A stretch of 6,262 nucleotides of DNA, from NCBI GenBank assembly GCA_944332645.1, contig CALVKK010000061.1, forward strand, positions 1 to 6,262, read 5' to 3'. Both the position numbers and the translations under genes were made by a program. The notes beneath the pieces are model-generated. The model made no database searches. It was not told the origin of the DNA and was given only the letters and a program-made list of their open reading frames with translations. Shown here one piece after another: positions 5,902-6,262 of this stretch. This DNA is from an uncultured Bacilli bacterium (lineage in GTDB: Bacteria; Bacillota_I; Bacilli_A; RF39; UBA660). Each line of letters begins with the position of its first letter. Positions within the stretch are counted from its first letter, which is position 1.

Positions 5902-5937
5902 TGCCCTTTTGGTGGAAGTATAACAACCACTAGGCAT
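5902..5937 (-). other. Possible MobV/pMV158-like oriT core
   Basis: The plus strand reads GTGGAAGTATAACAACCACTA. The nick region of pMV158-type plasmids, as I recall it, contains AAGTATAACACACTA, so the match is AAGTATAACA followed by CACTA with two inserted bases. The core is flanked by a GTGG/CCAC inverted repeat, which would put the putative nick dinucleotide in a loop, a feature of relaxase sites, although the arms differ from those of pMV158. It lies upstream of, and on the same strand as, the small gene resembling a MobV C-terminus. No relaxase gene is in the window. The same bases also take part in the leader fold, so this is a competing reading. Confidence 0.3.
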
Positions 5938-5972
5938 AAATTTATAGGTAGTAATAACTACTAACTAGTTAA

Positions 5973-6002
5973 ATTATACTACATTTTGATAAAATGTATC
6001 AA
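5973..6002 (-). promoter_or_regulatory. Minus-strand promoter of the 96-residue gene
   Basis: The minus strand has TTGATA (5997-6002), an 18-bp spacer and a perfect TATAAT (5973-5978). The predicted start is near 5966. The spacer is almost entirely filled by the palindrome 5980-5998. A second palindrome, TAACTAGTTA (5962-5971), overlaps the predicted start site. Confidence 0.65.
5980..5998. promoter_or_regulatory. Perfect palindrome, probable operator shared by divergent promoters
   Basis: TACATTTT-GAT-AAAATGTA is a perfect inverted repeat with 8-bp arms and a 3-bp centre. It occupies the spacer of the minus-strand promoter and covers the -35 (5986-5991) of the likely plus-strand promoter. 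A dimeric repressor bound here would block both genes. Which protein binds is unknown. Confidence 0.6.
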
Positions 6003-6015
6003 AAAATGATAAAAT
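5986..6015 (+). promoter_or_regulatory. Plus-strand promoter of the repeat-protein gene
   Basis: TTGATA (5986-5991), an 18-bp spacer and TAAAAT (6010-6015) lead to a predicted start near 6022, about 40 nt before the ATG. A consensus TATAAT at 6036-6041 has no fitting -35 and would start the transcript on top of the ribosome binding site, so it is less likely. Confidence 0.5.
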
Positions 6016-6036
6016 TATTAAAATTTATGATAAAAT
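5987..6036 (+). repeat. Three TGATAAAAT direct repeats at 20-21 bp spacing
   Basis: TGATAAAAT occurs at 5987-5995, 6007-6015 and 6028-6036, two helical turns apart. The first lies in the palindrome and the second in the plus-strand -10. The array resembles iterons or multiple operator half-sites. The low complexity of the AT-rich DNA means chance is possible. Confidence 0.45.
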
Positions 6037-6062
6037 ATAATTATATTAGGGAGGTAATCAAG

Positions 6063-6262
6063 ATGAGCATAGATAACTTGAATGAAAATGAAATAAGAAG
6101 TATGGAAGCTGAAATAAATGCTAGAAGAAATGAGGTAAAACCAACATTCCAACATTATGGTTCAGCAGAAAATTTGAGTGATAGCGAAATAAGAAGTATG
6201 GAAGCTGAAATAAATGCTAGAAGAAATGAGGTAAAACCAACATTCCAACATTATGGTTCAGC
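6063..6262 (+). CDS. Tandem-repeat protein, N-terminal part; runs off the right edge
   Basis: The start is the ATG at 6063 with a strong AGGGAGG at 6048-6054, 8 nt upstream. After a short start (MSIDNLNEN) the protein enters a 32-residue repeat: EIRSMEAEINARR, then NEVKPTFQHYGSA, then ENLSDS, and begins again with E42. Each unit looks like a charged amphipathic helix followed by a Pro/aromatic turn. There is no signal peptide, so the product is probably cytosolic. I know of no family with this repeat. The gene ends outside the window, so total length, repeat number and any C-terminal domain are unknown. It is transcribed divergently from the 96-residue gene across a shared palindromic operator. 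Confidence 0.75.
   Translation, partial: MSIDNLNENEIRSMEAEINARRNEVKPTFQHYGSAENLSDSEIRSMEAEINARRNEVKPTFQHYGS
6090..6262 (+). repeat. 96-bp in-frame tandem repeat, identical copies
   Basis: The first unit is 6090-6185; the second begins at 6186 and is identical base for base for the 77 bp visible before the window ends. The codons before 6090 (AACTTGAATGAAAATGAA) are a diverged version of the unit's end (AATTTGAGTGATAGCGAA), so the array probably starts near 6075. Complete identity at synonymous sites means recent duplication or ongoing homogenisation. Confidence 0.88.

Larger units (their letters stand above)
5809..5966 (-). promoter_or_regulatory. Structured 5' leader with attenuator-like architecture
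   Basis: Read along the minus strand, the leader contains four structures: GTAGT/ACTAC (5961-5948, loop 4); CCTA-G-TGGT paired with ACCATAGG (5934-5926 with about 5902-5895, one bulged G); ATTAGT-TGA-ACTAAT (5891-5877); and the terminal hairpin 5858-5841 followed by T6. An alternative pairing is possible between GAAATTA (5894-5888) and TAATTTC (5855-5849). It would break both the ATTAGT hairpin and the 5' arm of the terminal hairpin, which is the classical terminator/antiterminator switch. I could not match it to a T-box, preQ1, fluoride or other riboswitch consensus. Folding is by eye. Confidence 0.5.

Noticed and set aside
5896..5937. A 13-codon leader peptide frame on the minus strand (MPSGCYTSTKRAP) inside the structured leader
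   Set aside because: No Shine-Dalgarno sequence precedes the ATG, and the bases are better explained by the inverted repeats. Translation-controlled attenuation remains possible but is not supported.
5841..5937. Known riboswitch or T-box leader
   Set aside because: No T-box antiterminator motif and no match to the preQ1, fluoride, ZTP or guanidine aptamer cores that I know.

Overview
The window is AT-rich DNA with short intergenic gaps, purine-rich Shine-Dalgarno sites and sigma-70-type promoters. This points to a low-GC Firmicutes/Bacillota bacterium, probably an anaerobe because the left edge holds the start of a pyruvate formate-lyase gene. TGG encodes Trp and TGA works as a stop, so the standard bacterial code applies. 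No rRNA, tRNA, CRISPR array or intact insertion sequence was seen.

Layout. (1) Bases 1-707, minus strand: the first 41 codons of pflB, preceded by a DUF4282-like membrane protein gene with its own TTGAAA-17-TATAAT promoter. (2) Bases 708-1448: a gene graveyard. It holds a 36-codon fragment resembling the start of a BRO-N/phage antirepressor protein, a probable intrinsic terminator, and the last third of a sensor histidine kinase that lacks its 5' part and carries a +1 frameshift. (3) Bases 1424-5074, minus strand: a tight five-gene operon behind one promoter. In transcription order it encodes an isochorismatase-like cysteine hydrolase, a small protein of unknown function, an HExxH putative zinc metallopeptidase, a metallo-beta-lactamase-fold hydrolase and a 356-residue protein of unknown function. 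The last gene runs into the kinase remnant. (4) Bases 5120-5978, minus strand: two small genes of mobile-element flavour. The downstream one resembles the C-terminal tail of MobV-type relaxases. The upstream one has a long structured leader with an attenuator-like hairpin and a pMV158/MobV oriT-like core. (5) Bases 5979-6262, plus strand: a divergent gene with a strong ribosome binding site, which opens with a 96-bp in-frame tandem repeat cut off by the window edge. The two divergent promoters share a perfect 19-bp palindrome.

How it fits together (inference). The left edge looks like host core metabolism. From about 830 onward the DNA looks like an accessory island: broken genes of phage and kinase origin, mobilisation traces, a compact hydrolase operon and a repeat-protein gene under a divergent, probably autoregulated, control region. 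The hydrolase operon and the repeat gene with its regulated neighbour are the best candidates for undescribed systems. Their functions cannot be read from sequence alone.
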